DNA of 64,000 nucleotides from Streptomyces sp. NRRL F-5135 (GTDB taxonomy: Bacteria > Actinomycetota > Actinomycetes > Streptomycetales > Streptomycetaceae): the NCBI RefSeq assembly GCF_000719775.1, contig NZ_JOHR01000001.1:62001-126000 (forward strand), given 5' to 3'. Made by a program: the position numbers and the translations under genes. Below, one piece after another: positions 49,970-58,895 of this stretch. Under the pieces are notes generated by a model. That model ran no database searches. It saw only the letters and a list, made by a program, of their open reading frames with translations, and was not told the origin of the DNA. Every line of letters starts with the position of its first letter. Position 1 is the first letter of the stretch.

Positions 49970-51337
49970 ATGGAGAGCACACGGACCACGGAAGTGACGG
50001 GTGGTGGCGCGGACGCCACCAGCGAGGCGGCCGACCTCGGCGAGGAGGAGGGCCGGACGGACAGACCCGGTACCGACGGCACCGTACAACTGGACCGGCG
50101 GGCCGGTCGCGACGGCGACCGGCCCGCTCCCGCGCTCGAACTCATGCCGGTACGGGTACGGGGCCGGCCCGCACGGGGCGGCCGCGGGTTCCCCTCCGCG
50201 GCGGCCGGCGGCCGGGTCCGCGGCGTGGACGGGCTGCGTGCCCTGGCCGTCGCGCTGGTCATGGTCTACCACCTGGCGCCGGGCGTACTGCCGGGCGGCG
50301 CCCTGGGGGTGGACATCTTCTTCACCATCAGCGGCTTCGTGATCACACGGCTGCTGCTGGTCGAGTTCGCCCGGACCGGCGACGTGGCGATGGGCCGGTT
50401 CTACCTGCGGCGCTGGCTGCGGCTGGTGCCCGCGCTGCTGACGGTGTGCGCGGTGTGCGCGCTCCTCGCTCTCACCACCGACCTGCCGTCCCTCGACCAG
50501 GCGTGGACGGCCGTCGTGCTGTCCGCCACCTTCCTGATCAATATCGTCAGGGCCGCCCAGCCGGGTGTCTACTCCAGCGACACCTCCCTGCTCTCGCACA
50601 CCTGGTCACTCGGTGTGGAGGAGCAGTTCTACCTGCTCTGGCCGCCCCTTCTGCTGCTCCTCCTGCGCCGGGTGGGGGCGCGGGCCGTGCTGATCGCCAC
50701 CGCCGTGCTGTGTCTGCTACCCGTGCTGTGGCGGCTCACACTGTGGTCCGAGACCGCGGCCCACCGCATCTACAACGGCACCGACACCCGCGCCGACCAA
50801 CTGCTGATCGGCGCCCTGCTGGCCCTGGTGGTCGCCCGGCTGCACCGGGAGGACCGGCTGCTGGCCGTGCTGGCGCGGTGGTCGGGACGGCTGGCCTGGC
50901 CCGCACTCGGGGTGCTGGCCCTGATCGTCTGGCAGGTGCCGCTGACCGGTGCCAGCGCGTGGACCGCGTCCTGGTACACGGCCGGCTTCCTGGTGGCCGC
51001 CGTCCTGTCCGCCGTACTGGTGGCGTCGCTGGAGCTGCGGCCCCGTGCGTGGCTGACCCGGGCGCTGTCCCTGACGCCGCTGGTCTGGATCGGACAGAAC
51101 CTCAGCTACGGCCTCTACCTGTGGCACTACCCGCTGAGCCGGCTCTCCGCCGACGTGGTGGCGGAGCCGTGGCAGGGGACGGCCACGGTCGTGGCCAGCA
51201 TCGCCGCCGCGCTCGCCTCCCACTACCTGGTGGAGCGTCCGTTCAATCGACTGGGGCGCTCGCGCGCGGCCCGCGGCGCCGCCGTCGGCGCGGTTCCTGG
51301 TCGGGCAGCCAGCCGAACGCCAGACAGCTGCCGATGA
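49970..51337 (+). CDS. Acyltransferase 3 family membrane protein (OafA-like)
   Basis: This 455-residue protein has a disordered N-terminal tail of about 80 residues, then G-V-D-G-L-R-A-L-A-V-A-L-V-M-V-Y-H (with the family His), F-F-T-I-S-G-F-V-I-T, R-R-W-L-R-L-V-P-A, and about ten helices. It probably acetylates a cell-surface or secondary-metabolite hydroxyl. No SGNH domain follows. Its last 95 bases overlap, in antisense, the 3' end of the DUF6114 gene. Confidence 0.9.
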   Translation: MESTRTTEVTGGGADATSEAADLGEEEGRTDRPGTDGTVQLDRRAGRDGDRPAPALELMPVRVRGRPARGGRGFPSAAAGGRVRGVDGLRALAVALVMVYHLAPGVLPGGALGVDIFFTISGFVITRLLLVEFARTGDVAMGRFYLRRWLRLVPALLTVCAVCALLALTTDLPSLDQAWTAVVLSATFLINIVRAAQPGVYSSDTSLLSHTWSLGVEEQFYLLWPPLLLLLLRRVGARAVLIATAVLCLLPVLWRLTLWSETAAHRIYNGTDTRADQLLIGALLALVVARLHREDRLLAVLARWSGRLAWPALGVLALIVWQVPLTGASAWTASWYTAGFLVAAVLSAVLVASLELRPRAWLTRALSLTPLVWIGQNLSYGLYLWHYPLSRLSADVVAEPWQGTATVVASIAAALASHYLVERPFNRLGRSRAARGAAVGAVPGRAASRTPDSCR

Positions 51338-51695
51338 GGCCGAGAAGCAGTCCGACGAAGAAGCCGCCCAGGTTCGAGGTCACCCAGGTGCCCAGGGAGA
51401 CGAGCACGCCGACGACCGAGTAGAAGAGCCGCTGCCCCGGGTTCGCCAGCAGCAGGATCCCGCACACGGCCATCACCACCGGCAGCAGATAGGCGGCGAT
51501 GCCGCCCGCGCCCGCCTGGAGCACGACCGAGATGGACGCCTGCTCGGTGAGCAGGATCTCCCCGCCGCCGAGCAGGAGCAGCAGACCGCCCCAGAAGGGG
51601 CGGCGGCCGCGCCAGGCGGAGAAGCCGCTCGGCGGACGGCGGTCCCCGGCCGGAACGGTGGTCCCGGCCGGGGGTTCCTGGTGCGCGGGGGCCAC
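51243..51695 (-). CDS. DUF6114 membrane protein
   Basis: This 150-residue protein has four predicted helices (F-W-G-G-L-L-L-L-L-G-G-G-E-I-L-L, A-A-Y-L-L-P-V-V-M-A-V-C-G, and two more) and an Arg-rich C-terminus. It is a conserved Streptomyces protein of unknown function that usually follows a DUF6230 gene, as it does here with a 2-bp gap. GTG 51693-51695 is the chosen start. The convergent acyltransferase gene overlaps its end. Confidence 0.8.
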   Translation of the reverse strand: MAPAHQEPPAGTTVPAGDRRPPSGFSAWRGRRPFWGGLLLLLGGGEILLTEQASISVVLQAGAGGIAAYLLPVVMAVCGILLLANPGQRLFYSVVGVLVSLGTWVTSNLGGFFVGLLLGLIGSCLAFGWLPDQEPRRRRRRGPRASAPVD

Positions 51696-51697
51696 GC

Positions 51698-52339
51698 TCA
51701 GCAGCCCTTCGAACTGAACCCGAGGTTGAGGTCGGGCAGCCGGAACTTGACGGCGGTGGTCGCCCAGTTGGTCTGCCGCAGCTTGGTGATGGTGACCTTG
51801 TCGGCCTGCTGCCCGAAGACGCCGAGGGGGCCCTTGACGCCGGCCTTGGTGAAGGTGCTGGCGTCGCCGCCGATCTCGATGTTGTCGAAGTCCGCGGTCT
51901 TGCCGGTGAGCACGGTGGAGTCGGTGGTCAGGTCGGTGGCGGTGACGGGGGTGCCCTTGCCGCCCGCGGTGATGTGCAGATAGGTGCCGCCGAGCTCGAC
52001 GCTCTGGCACAGCTTGGTCAGCTCCGCCTCCTTGATCGCGGAGACCACGACGAGGACCTGGCCGCCGGTGTCACCGGCGTTGGGGCTGTCCTCCGCCATC
52101 TGGTCCATGCCGCCGAACTGTTCGAACCCCCGGCCCACCAGGCGTTCCGCGGTGACCGTGAACGGCATGCCCGAGATGGCGAACTGGGCGGCGATGGCGC
52201 CCTGTGCGGTGAGGACGACCAGGGTGGCGGCCGCCGCGAACGCCGGGACGGCCATGAGAGCGGAACGGCGCAGCCGCACCCTGCCCCGCAACTGTGGTCT
52301 CTGGGGCGGTTCGCCGCCGGTGACGTCGGACAAGGCCAT
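51698..52339 (-). CDS. DUF6230 exported protein
   Basis: This 213-residue protein has an N-terminal membrane/signal segment (R-R-S-A-L-M-A-V-P-A-F-A-A-A-A-T) and a mature part rich in beta-type residues, ending L-N-L-G-F-S-S-K-G-C. It belongs to a conserved Streptomyces family of unknown function that pairs with DUF6114. ATG 52337-52339 follows CAGGAG. A good promoter lies about 125 bp upstream. Confidence 0.85.
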   Translation of the reverse strand: MALSDVTGGEPPQRPQLRGRVRLRRSALMAVPAFAAAATLVVLTAQGAIAAQFAISGMPFTVTAERLVGRGFEQFGGMDQMAEDSPNAGDTGGQVLVVVSAIKEAELTKLCQSVELGGTYLHITAGGKGTPVTATDLTTDSTVLTGKTADFDNIEIGGDASTFTKAGVKGPLGVFGQQADKVTITKLRQTNWATTAVKFRLPDLNLGFSSKGC

Positions 52340-52463
52340 GGGCTGCTCCTGAAGACGGTGTGGTGCACAGTGAGCTTGCGCGGCGAGGTCCTGGCGCGGA
52401 CGAATCCCGGCGCCGACGGGTTCCCCCGGGGGTGGTGCCGGCGCGGCCTTGGGAGTCGACGGT

Positions 52464-52492
52464 AAGTTACTCCCGCGTAGTAGCCGGGTCAA
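52464..52492 (-). promoter_or_regulatory. Sigma-70-type promoter of the DUF6230-DUF6114 operon
   Basis: TTGACC (52487-52492) and TAACTT (52464-52469) on the minus strand are 17 bases apart. Transcription would start near 52457, giving a leader of about 117 bases. The rest of the 600-bp divergent gap (52340-52940) shows no gene that I can support; it must also hold the promoter of the secreted-protein gene at 52941. Confidence 0.7.
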
Positions 52493-52940
52493 CCACCTTG
52501 TGAAAATTGGGTGTTGATCAGGTGTGCGGGTGGGTCATGACACCACGCCGACCGGCGACGCCGCCCGACGCGACCGGGCCGCGACACCGCTGACGTCCGG
52601 GTACCGCCGGTAACTTCCCTCGGTCACTTTGGCCGCGAAGCCTTGACCGGGTGTGCCGGACAGGTCTACAACCCTCTTGGGTTTCCCCGTGCCGCGCTGG
52701 TCGGCGGCGCGGACCGGGTCCGTGGCGCCGGGCCTGTTCCGCGTCCCCACGCATGCCCCGCTGCCCCGAGCCGCCCCGGCTTCGCTCAGGTCTCCTCCGT
52801 AGGTCCGCTCCCGCGCCACCCGCGCCCCGCCGGTGCCGGGCAGCCTCCTTCACGTCCGGCCGGCCCTCACCGGCCGGCCCGGCCGTACCCGGCGCCGTCA
52901 CACGGACGCCTCCACCTTGACACGCGAAAGGGACTTCGCC

Positions 52941-53609
52941 ATGGGTGTACGACGCACTGTTCTCGCCGCCGGATGCTCCACCGCGATCACCGCGTTACTC
53001 GCCGCCGGACCGGCGTTCGCGACCGGGGCGGGCCCCGCCGCGGGCAATGTCCTCACCCTCGGCGGCGCCGGCGGTTCCGCCGTCGCCGTCGGGGACACGC
53101 TCACCTCGTCACTGAGCCCCGGTTCGACCGTCGCGATCCGCACCACCTCCGGCGGCTCGACCGGTATCACCTGCACCACCTCGTCGTTCACGGCCACGGT
53201 CACGGCCAATCCCACGGCCCCGGGCACCGCCACCGAGTCGCTGACGGCCCACACCTTCGGCGGCTGCACCTCCAACATCGTGGGCACGACCGGGGTGCAG
53301 AGCATCACGGTCGACAACCTGCCGGCCAACACGACCGTCTCCTCCAGCGGCGCGCTCGTCGTGGGCGCCGGGGGCTCGGTGCGGACCACCGTCAAGCTCA
53401 ACACGATCCTCGGCGTGACGACTTGCACGTACAACTCGACGGGCATCAACGGCACGACGTCCAACACGGACAACTCCATCACCTTCGCCAACCAGCTCTT
53501 CAGCAAGGCGTCCGGCCCCATCACCTGCCCGTCCACCAGCTACTTCTCCGCGAAGTACGGCCCGGTGAAGGACACCACCCAGTCCGGCAGTCCGGTCTTC
53601 GTCAACTGA
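52941..53609 (+). CDS. Secreted protein of unknown function
   Basis: This 222-residue protein has a signal peptide (R-R-T-V-L-A-A-G ... A-A-G-P-A-F-A) with a likely cleavage after A-F-A. The mature part is rich in Thr, Ser and Gly with spaced cysteines (G-I-T-C-T-T-S-S-F, F-G-G-C-T-S-N, V-T-T-C-T-Y-N, P-I-T-C-P-S-T), suggesting a disulfide-bonded beta fold. ATG 52941 follows GAAAGGGA. It resembles the small exported beta proteins common in Streptomyces. A strong hairpin follows it. Confidence 0.8.
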   Translation: MGVRRTVLAAGCSTAITALLAAGPAFATGAGPAAGNVLTLGGAGGSAVAVGDTLTSSLSPGSTVAIRTTSGGSTGITCTTSSFTATVTANPTAPGTATESLTAHTFGGCTSNIVGTTGVQSITVDNLPANTTVSSSGALVVGAGGSVRTTVKLNTILGVTTCTYNSTGINGTTSNTDNSITFANQLFSKASGPITCPSTSYFSAKYGPVKDTTQSGSPVFVN

Positions 53610-53628
53610 CCGGCCACTGATGCGAGAC

Positions 53629-53663
53629 GTCCCCCGGAGAGCCGGCCCGGCCTTCCGGGGGAC
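53629..53663. terminator. Hairpin terminator between convergent genes
   Basis: GTCCCCCGGA (53629-53638) pairs perfectly with TCCGGGGGAC (53654-53663), and the 15-base loop can form a small inner GC stem. It lies between the secreted-protein gene and the convergent GH42 gene and should serve both. Confidence 0.75.
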
Positions 53664-53750
53664 ATGGCTGGTGCGCCGGGCAGGGCGTGCTGCCGTGGTG
53701 CGCTCGTGCCCCGGGTCAGGCCCGACGTACCGGCCGTGTCGTACGCGTCG

Positions 53751-55772
53751 TCAGCCGTCGAGCCTGACGACGCGCACCGCGCCCGCCGGGAGAGCGAGAC
53801 CGCCCGCGGCCCGTTCGCCGGTGAGCAGTTCGGTCCCGTCGGCGGGCAACGGCACCTTGGCGTCCGTACCGGTGTGGTTGAGGGCGAAGACGTAGCTGCC
53901 GCTCTCCCCGGAGCGCCGGACGACCTCGACGTCTCGCGGCAGCGAGTCGCGCGGCGGCAGCCCGGCGTCCTCGGCCGCGGCACCGACGATCGTGCCGAGC
54001 GAGGCGGCGTCGAGGCGGGTGGAGAGGTACCAGGCGGTGCCACGGCCCAGCCCGTGCCGGGTGACGGCGGGGCGCTCCGCGGTGGGTCCGTCGACGTAGG
54101 TCCACACCGTCTCGGCGCCCCGCGGGACGACGAACTCGGTCCACACGTCACCGGTCAGCTCCGCGCCGTCGGCGGCGGCGATCCGGACCTTCTCGCCCTC
54201 GCCGAGCGGCGAGAACTCCTCGACGGTCAGGCCGAGGACGTCCCGGAAGGCCCCGGGGTGGGGGCCGGGGTGAACGGCGTCGTGCTCGTCGACGATCCCC
54301 GAGAAGTACGACACGACGAGGGTGCCGCCCCCCTCGACGTACCGGCGCAGGTTGTCCCCGGCGGCCTCGGTGGCGAGATAGAGCGCGGGTACGACGACGA
54401 GCGGATAGCGCGCGAGGTCGGCCTCCGGGTGGGCGAAGTCGACGGTCAGATGGCGGTCGTAGAGGGCCTCGTAGAAGCTGTCGGCCCGTTCGCGGGCGTC
54501 GTGGTCCTCGCTCGGCCGCCACTCCAGCCGCTGGGCCCACCAGGACTGCCAGTCCCAGAGCACGGCCGCTTCGGCGACGGTGCGGGTGCCCCGCAGGGGC
54601 GCGAGGCTCGTCAGGTCGGCTCCCAGGCGCACGACCTCGCGCCAGACGCGGCTGTCGGCGCCGGCGTGCGGCACCATCGCGGAGTGGAACTTCTCGGCGC
54701 CGCGCCGGGACTGCCGCCACTGGAAGAACATCGCGCCCTCGGAGCCGCGTGCCACGTGCGCCAGGCTGTTCCTGGCCAGCTGGCCGGGCGCCTTGGCGGG
54801 GTTGCGCGGCTGCCAGCTGACCCCGCTCGTGGAGTGTTCCAGCAGCAGCCAGGGTGCGCCGCCGGCCACGGAGCGGGTGAGGTCGGCGGCCATGGCGAGG
54901 TTCACATGGGTCCTGCGGCCGTCGGTGATGAGGTAGTGGTCGTTGCTGACGAGATCCACCTCGCGGCCCCAGGCCCAGTAGTCGACGGTGTCGCACTGGC
55001 TGAGCGCCGTCATGAAGTTGGTGGTGACGGGGACGCCCGGGGAGAGCCGGTGCAGGATGTCGCGTTCCCGGACGAAGTTCTCCCGCATGGTGGCGTCGGC
55101 GAAGCGCGCGTAGTCCAGGCGCTGGGCGGGGTTGCCGGTGGTGGGGGTGGTGCGGGGCGGCTGGATCTCCTCGAAGGAGCCGTAGCGCTGGCCCCAGAAG
55201 GCGGTGCCCCAGGCGGCGTTGACGGTGTCGAGGGTTCCGTACGTGGTACGCAGCCAGCGACGGAAGTGGGCGGCGCAGGTGTCGCAGTAGCAGGCGCTGA
55301 CGGGGACGCCGTACTCGTTGTGCACGTGCCACAGCGCGAGCGCGGGGTGGCCGCCGTACCGTTCGGCGATCTTCTCGGTGATGGCCGCGGCGGCCTCACG
55401 GTAGGCGGGCGAGCTGTGACAGATCGCGCCGCGTGAGCCGAAGGCGTGGCGCATGCCGTCCCGGCTCACGGGCAGGGCGTCGGGGTGAGCCCGGTAGAAC
55501 CAGGCGGGCGGGGCGACGGTGGGGGTGGCCAGGTCGATCCGGATGCCGTTCTCGTGCAGGAGCGCGATGATCCGGTCCAGCCACCCGAAGTCGTGGCGGC
55601 CCGGCTCCGGTTCGAGCAGGGCCCAGGAGAAGATCCCGAGGCTGACCAGGGTGACGCCGGCCTCCCGCATGAGGCGGACGTCCTCCTGCCAGACCTCCTC
55701 CGGCCACTGCTCGGGGTTGTAGTCCCCGCCGTACACGAGTCCGTCCGGGCCCTCGGGCGCGGTGTCCGGCAT
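53751..55772 (-). CDS. GH42 beta-galactosidase
   Basis: This 673-residue enzyme has a GH42 catalytic domain: G-G-D-Y-N-P-E-Q-W-P near the start, W-H-V-H-N-E-Y-G (acid/base Glu, about 155), a zinc-type Cys set in C-Y-C-D-T-C, and L-L-L-E-H-S-T-S (nucleophile Glu, about 310). The trimerisation and beta-sandwich domains follow. It hydrolyses terminal beta-galactosides. ATG 55770-55772 has AGGAGG upstream. No signal peptide is seen, so it acts in the cytoplasm. No sugar transporter or LacI gene is next to it. Confidence 0.95.
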   Translation of the reverse strand: MPDTAPEGPDGLVYGGDYNPEQWPEEVWQEDVRLMREAGVTLVSLGIFSWALLEPEPGRHDFGWLDRIIALLHENGIRIDLATPTVAPPAWFYRAHPDALPVSRDGMRHAFGSRGAICHSSPAYREAAAAITEKIAERYGGHPALALWHVHNEYGVPVSACYCDTCAAHFRRWLRTTYGTLDTVNAAWGTAFWGQRYGSFEEIQPPRTTPTTGNPAQRLDYARFADATMRENFVRERDILHRLSPGVPVTTNFMTALSQCDTVDYWAWGREVDLVSNDHYLITDGRRTHVNLAMAADLTRSVAGGAPWLLLEHSTSGVSWQPRNPAKAPGQLARNSLAHVARGSEGAMFFQWRQSRRGAEKFHSAMVPHAGADSRVWREVVRLGADLTSLAPLRGTRTVAEAAVLWDWQSWWAQRLEWRPSEDHDARERADSFYEALYDRHLTVDFAHPEADLARYPLVVVPALYLATEAAGDNLRRYVEGGGTLVVSYFSGIVDEHDAVHPGPHPGAFRDVLGLTVEEFSPLGEGEKVRIAAADGAELTGDVWTEFVVPRGAETVWTYVDGPTAERPAVTRHGLGRGTAWYLSTRLDAASLGTIVGAAAEDAGLPPRDSLPRDVEVVRRSGESGSYVFALNHTGTDAKVPLPADGTELLTGERAAGGLALPAGAVRVVRLDG

Positions 55773-56303
55773 GGCTGCCTCCTGCTGATGCGTACTGATG
55801 GCTGGACGCCGGCGCCTGACTGGTGACGGCCGCGCGCGGGGACCAGGTGTGGTCGCCGTGTGGGAACGTGCGCACACCCGGCCGGGCCCCATGGATCCAA
55901 CATAAGCGCACAGGAACAACCAGTGACAGCCCGGGCCGGGCCGGGCCGAGTCGGGGCGGGCCAGGAGCGCCCCGGGCACGGGCGTCCGCGGGGCGCGGCC
56001 CGGCTGCTGTCCACCGCGGCCGCACCGGACATCGCGCGCGGCCTCCGCGCGCGGCCGCCCGTAGCCCTGGCACTGTCCGCGGCCGTCGCGCTCGCCGCCG
56101 GCGTACGGAGCGACTCCCTCGCGCTCTCATCGGTCGACGCGGCCGCGGCCTTCGTGTGCGCGGCCCAGCGCGACAGGGAACGCCGGTGGTCGTTGGCCCA
56201 GCTGATGCCGCTCGCCGACGCGGTGGAGGCGGTGGGGGAGGCAGCCGGACGCCGGCGGCCGTCGGGTGCGCGCCTGTCGGCCGCCCCTGGCCCGCCTCGG
56301 GGC
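55773..56303. other. Gap with a possible unrecognised plus-strand reading frame
   Basis: From GTG 55923 the plus strand is open with Streptomyces-like G/C third positions and a hydrophobic stretch (P-V-A-L-A-L-S-A-A-V-A-L-A-A-G) followed by a helical segment to about 56290. It has no stop before it runs antisense into the FUSC gene, and I recognise no family. It may be a remnant or chance. The upstream side of this gap also holds the GH42 promoter region. Confidence 0.25.
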
Positions 56304-58382
56304 TCAGGCGGCCGTCGTCAGGATGCGGATGCCGTCCAGTTGGGTCATCACGTCCCGCAGCGACCGGCAGTGACGTGGCGCCTCCGGCAGTTCGGGGAGC
56401 GCCGTCACACGGCCGCTCTCCAGGATGTCGGCCATCTCCGTCAGCGCCGTGGTCACCCGGCGCACCTCGTCGGCCGTGGGCATCGGCACGCCGTGCTCGA
56501 CCCGTACGGCACAGACGGTGGCGGCGTCCACGATGCGCTCCGCCCGGGCCATCACGGCGAGCCAGTCGTGCCGGTGGGCGCGGCGCGGGCCCGGCAGCTC
56601 GGCCGCGGCCGTCTCCGCCACCGCGCGGGCCTCGGCGAGCGCGCGGTAGGCCGCGTGGCGCAGCTCGACGGCGGTGTCGTCCGTACCGCGCGGCGCGCCG
56701 GGGGTCTGGAGCACATGGCGCAGGTAGCGCTCGGTGCCGCGCAGGGCGACGGCGAACCGGTGCCCGACCCGCACGCGCGGGTCCGTCAGCCGCGGCAGGT
56801 GGCCGACCAGCAGCACGATGGCGCAGGCCAGCGCCGTGTCCAGGAGCCGGGGGACGGTGGCCGTGGTGTCACCGAGCGCGTACACGAACGACAGCACGAG
56901 CAGGGTCACCACCGCGGTCTGGAACCCGAAGTGCCGGGTGGCCACCGGGATCAGCGCTCCGCCCGCGACGACCAGCGCGATCAGCCACCAGGTGCCGCCG
57001 AGCAGCGACGCGGCCAGGGTGAAGGCGAGCACGCCCGTGGCGGTGCCCGCGACGCGGTTCACCACCCGGGAGAACAGCGGGCCCAGGTCGGGCTTCACCA
57101 GGAACGCCGCCGTGGCCGGGAGCCAGTACCAGTGCGCCTGGTGCAGGCTGAGCGCGACGGCGGCGGACGCGGCGACGCAGAGGGCGACGCGCAGTCCGTT
57201 CTCCCGCTGGGCGGGAGAGGCGATCCTGCCGGGCCACGGCCGGACCGGCGGGCGCGCCGGGCGTGTTCCGGGGACGCCGCTGCGCACCGGCGTCCCCGGC
57301 CGTCCTTCGTACGGTCCCGCTTCGCCCGCGGCCCGGCCGGGGCGCTCCGTGCGCCCGGTCCCGGGGCGGGACGGGGCCGTACGGTCGAACGTCACCGCGG
57401 CGGCCAGCAGGGCCCGGTCGAAGGCGTCCCGCTGGACCGAGTCGGAGGCCGGACCGGCGAGCGCGCCGGGGGTGCCACCGGTACGGACGGCGGCGGCGAG
57501 CCGGCGCGGGCCCTCGGCCACCCGGCGGGGCAGCGGCCTGCCCTCCCAGAACAGCGCGACGCCCGCCTCGCACAACGCGGTGGCCGCACCATAACGCCGG
57601 GTGAGCGCGTCGGTCCGAGTGTGTCCGGTGCCGTGCCGCCGCCCGGGCCACGACAGCAGCCGCATCAGGCGCAGCGACTCGCCTGCGCGGTGCTGGGCGG
57701 CGGTCAGCCGGCGCCGGGCGGGCTCGGCGTCCGGGCCGCCTACGGCGTGGAGCGCGTCGGCGAGCGCGTCGAAGACGGCGGCGACGGCTTCGCGCTCGCC
57801 ACCGTGCCGCCCGCCGCTCCGACGCGGGGCGCGCAGCACGATCCTGAGCAGCAGCAGCCAGCAGGCGCCGGCCAGGAAGCAGAGGGCCTTCAGCCAGGCG
57901 GCTCCGGGGATGGGCATCCCCGCGCCGATGGCCGCGGCCACCAGCAGTTGCATGGCGGCGGCCGACCACACCGGTCCGGCCACGCTGAGCGCGCCGGAGA
58001 GCCAGCCCAGCGCGAAGAGCGCGGGCACGGCGATCCAGCGGCCGCCGGCCTCGCCGAGGAGACCGCCGCACAGCAGCCCGAGGCAGCCGGCGACGGCGGG
58101 CAGACCGATGTGCACCGCGCCGGTGCGGCGGGTGCCGGGGCGGTCGTTGACTCCGGCGAGCATCGCGCCGAGCGCGGCGAGGACCCCGGCGCTCCGCTGT
58201 CCGCTGAGCAGCCCCAGGGCGAGCAGTGGGCCCGCGCTCAGGGCACCGCGCAGCACGGCGGTCCGCGGGATGGGTGCCGAGCGCCAGCGCAGTGGATGGG
58301 CGAGCCAGGCGGGTACGGAACGGCGGAGGGATGAGGGAGCGTGCACGAGCCTCCTTGTACGACCGGTCACGGAGAGCGACAT
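56304..58382 (-). CDS. FUSC-family (aromatic acid/fusaric acid efflux-like) membrane protein
   Basis: This 692-residue protein has two blocks of helices (about residues 45-185 and 390-510) separated by a soluble stretch, and a C-terminal cytoplasmic domain of about 170 residues. The second block has H-W-Y-W-L-P-A-T-A-A-F-L-V-K-P-D, typical of FUSC domains. Relatives export aromatic acids. The region at about 325-385 is Pro/Arg/Gly-rich and probably disordered. It stands alone; a substrate is not evident. Confidence 0.85.
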   Translation of the reverse strand: MSLSVTGRTRRLVHAPSSLRRSVPAWLAHPLRWRSAPIPRTAVLRGALSAGPLLALGLLSGQRSAGVLAALGAMLAGVNDRPGTRRTGAVHIGLPAVAGCLGLLCGGLLGEAGGRWIAVPALFALGWLSGALSVAGPVWSAAAMQLLVAAAIGAGMPIPGAAWLKALCFLAGACWLLLLRIVLRAPRRSGGRHGGEREAVAAVFDALADALHAVGGPDAEPARRRLTAAQHRAGESLRLMRLLSWPGRRHGTGHTRTDALTRRYGAATALCEAGVALFWEGRPLPRRVAEGPRRLAAAVRTGGTPGALAGPASDSVQRDAFDRALLAAAVTFDRTAPSRPGTGRTERPGRAAGEAGPYEGRPGTPVRSGVPGTRPARPPVRPWPGRIASPAQRENGLRVALCVAASAAVALSLHQAHWYWLPATAAFLVKPDLGPLFSRVVNRVAGTATGVLAFTLAASLLGGTWWLIALVVAGGALIPVATRHFGFQTAVVTLLVLSFVYALGDTTATVPRLLDTALACAIVLLVGHLPRLTDPRVRVGHRFAVALRGTERYLRHVLQTPGAPRGTDDTAVELRHAAYRALAEARAVAETAAAELPGPRRAHRHDWLAVMARAERIVDAATVCAVRVEHGVPMPTADEVRRVTTALTEMADILESGRVTALPELPEAPRHCRSLRDVMTQLDGIRILTTAA

Positions 58383-58895
58383 CAGACCGGCGGGCAGCGG
58401 CGACCGCGTCCTACGACGGTAACAGTCCGGTTGTACGTCCGAGCTGCCACGGCGTTACGGGCGGATGACAACAGATCCGGATGCCCGGGCGTCCGGCACC
58501 CCATGTCATGTCACGGGGCGGGCGGAGGGTGTGCGCGTGCTCACACCGCCACGGACGCACCGTCCGCACACCTGTACGCCTTCGATGCGTTTCGCCACCG
58601 CGCGGTGTTTTTCCCCCGTCCCCCACGGACCACGACCTCGAAGCACCGAGCACCGAGCACCGAGCACCGACGCGGCACTCCGCGGCGGTTTGCCACTGTC
58701 CCTCAGCTGACATCACGTCACCTCACCTTCATACACCTCGTGCTTCTCGTCGGCCCCGGTTCCGGTGTAAGTGGTGTGCTTCGGTGCGGGAAGGGAGTAC
58801 GTTCATTCGTTACCGGTCACAACGCAACAGACTTTAGGCTGTTGTGCACCGGCCACCGACGCCAACACCGGTGGCACCGACGAGAGGGCGACACC
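58383..58895. other. Divergent intergenic region
   Basis: I see no gene. It separates the FUSC gene from the histone-H1-like gene and should contain both promoters. A run of AGCACCG-type repeats (about 58645-58670) and a lower-GC stretch near 58805-58850 with the inverted repeat CAACAG/CTGTTG are the only local structures noticed. Confidence 0.4.

Noticed and set aside
52535..52819. 94-residue minus-strand frame in the 52.3-52.9 kb gap
   Set aside because: It has no recognisable fold and lies in a region expected to hold divergent promoters; kept as non-coding.
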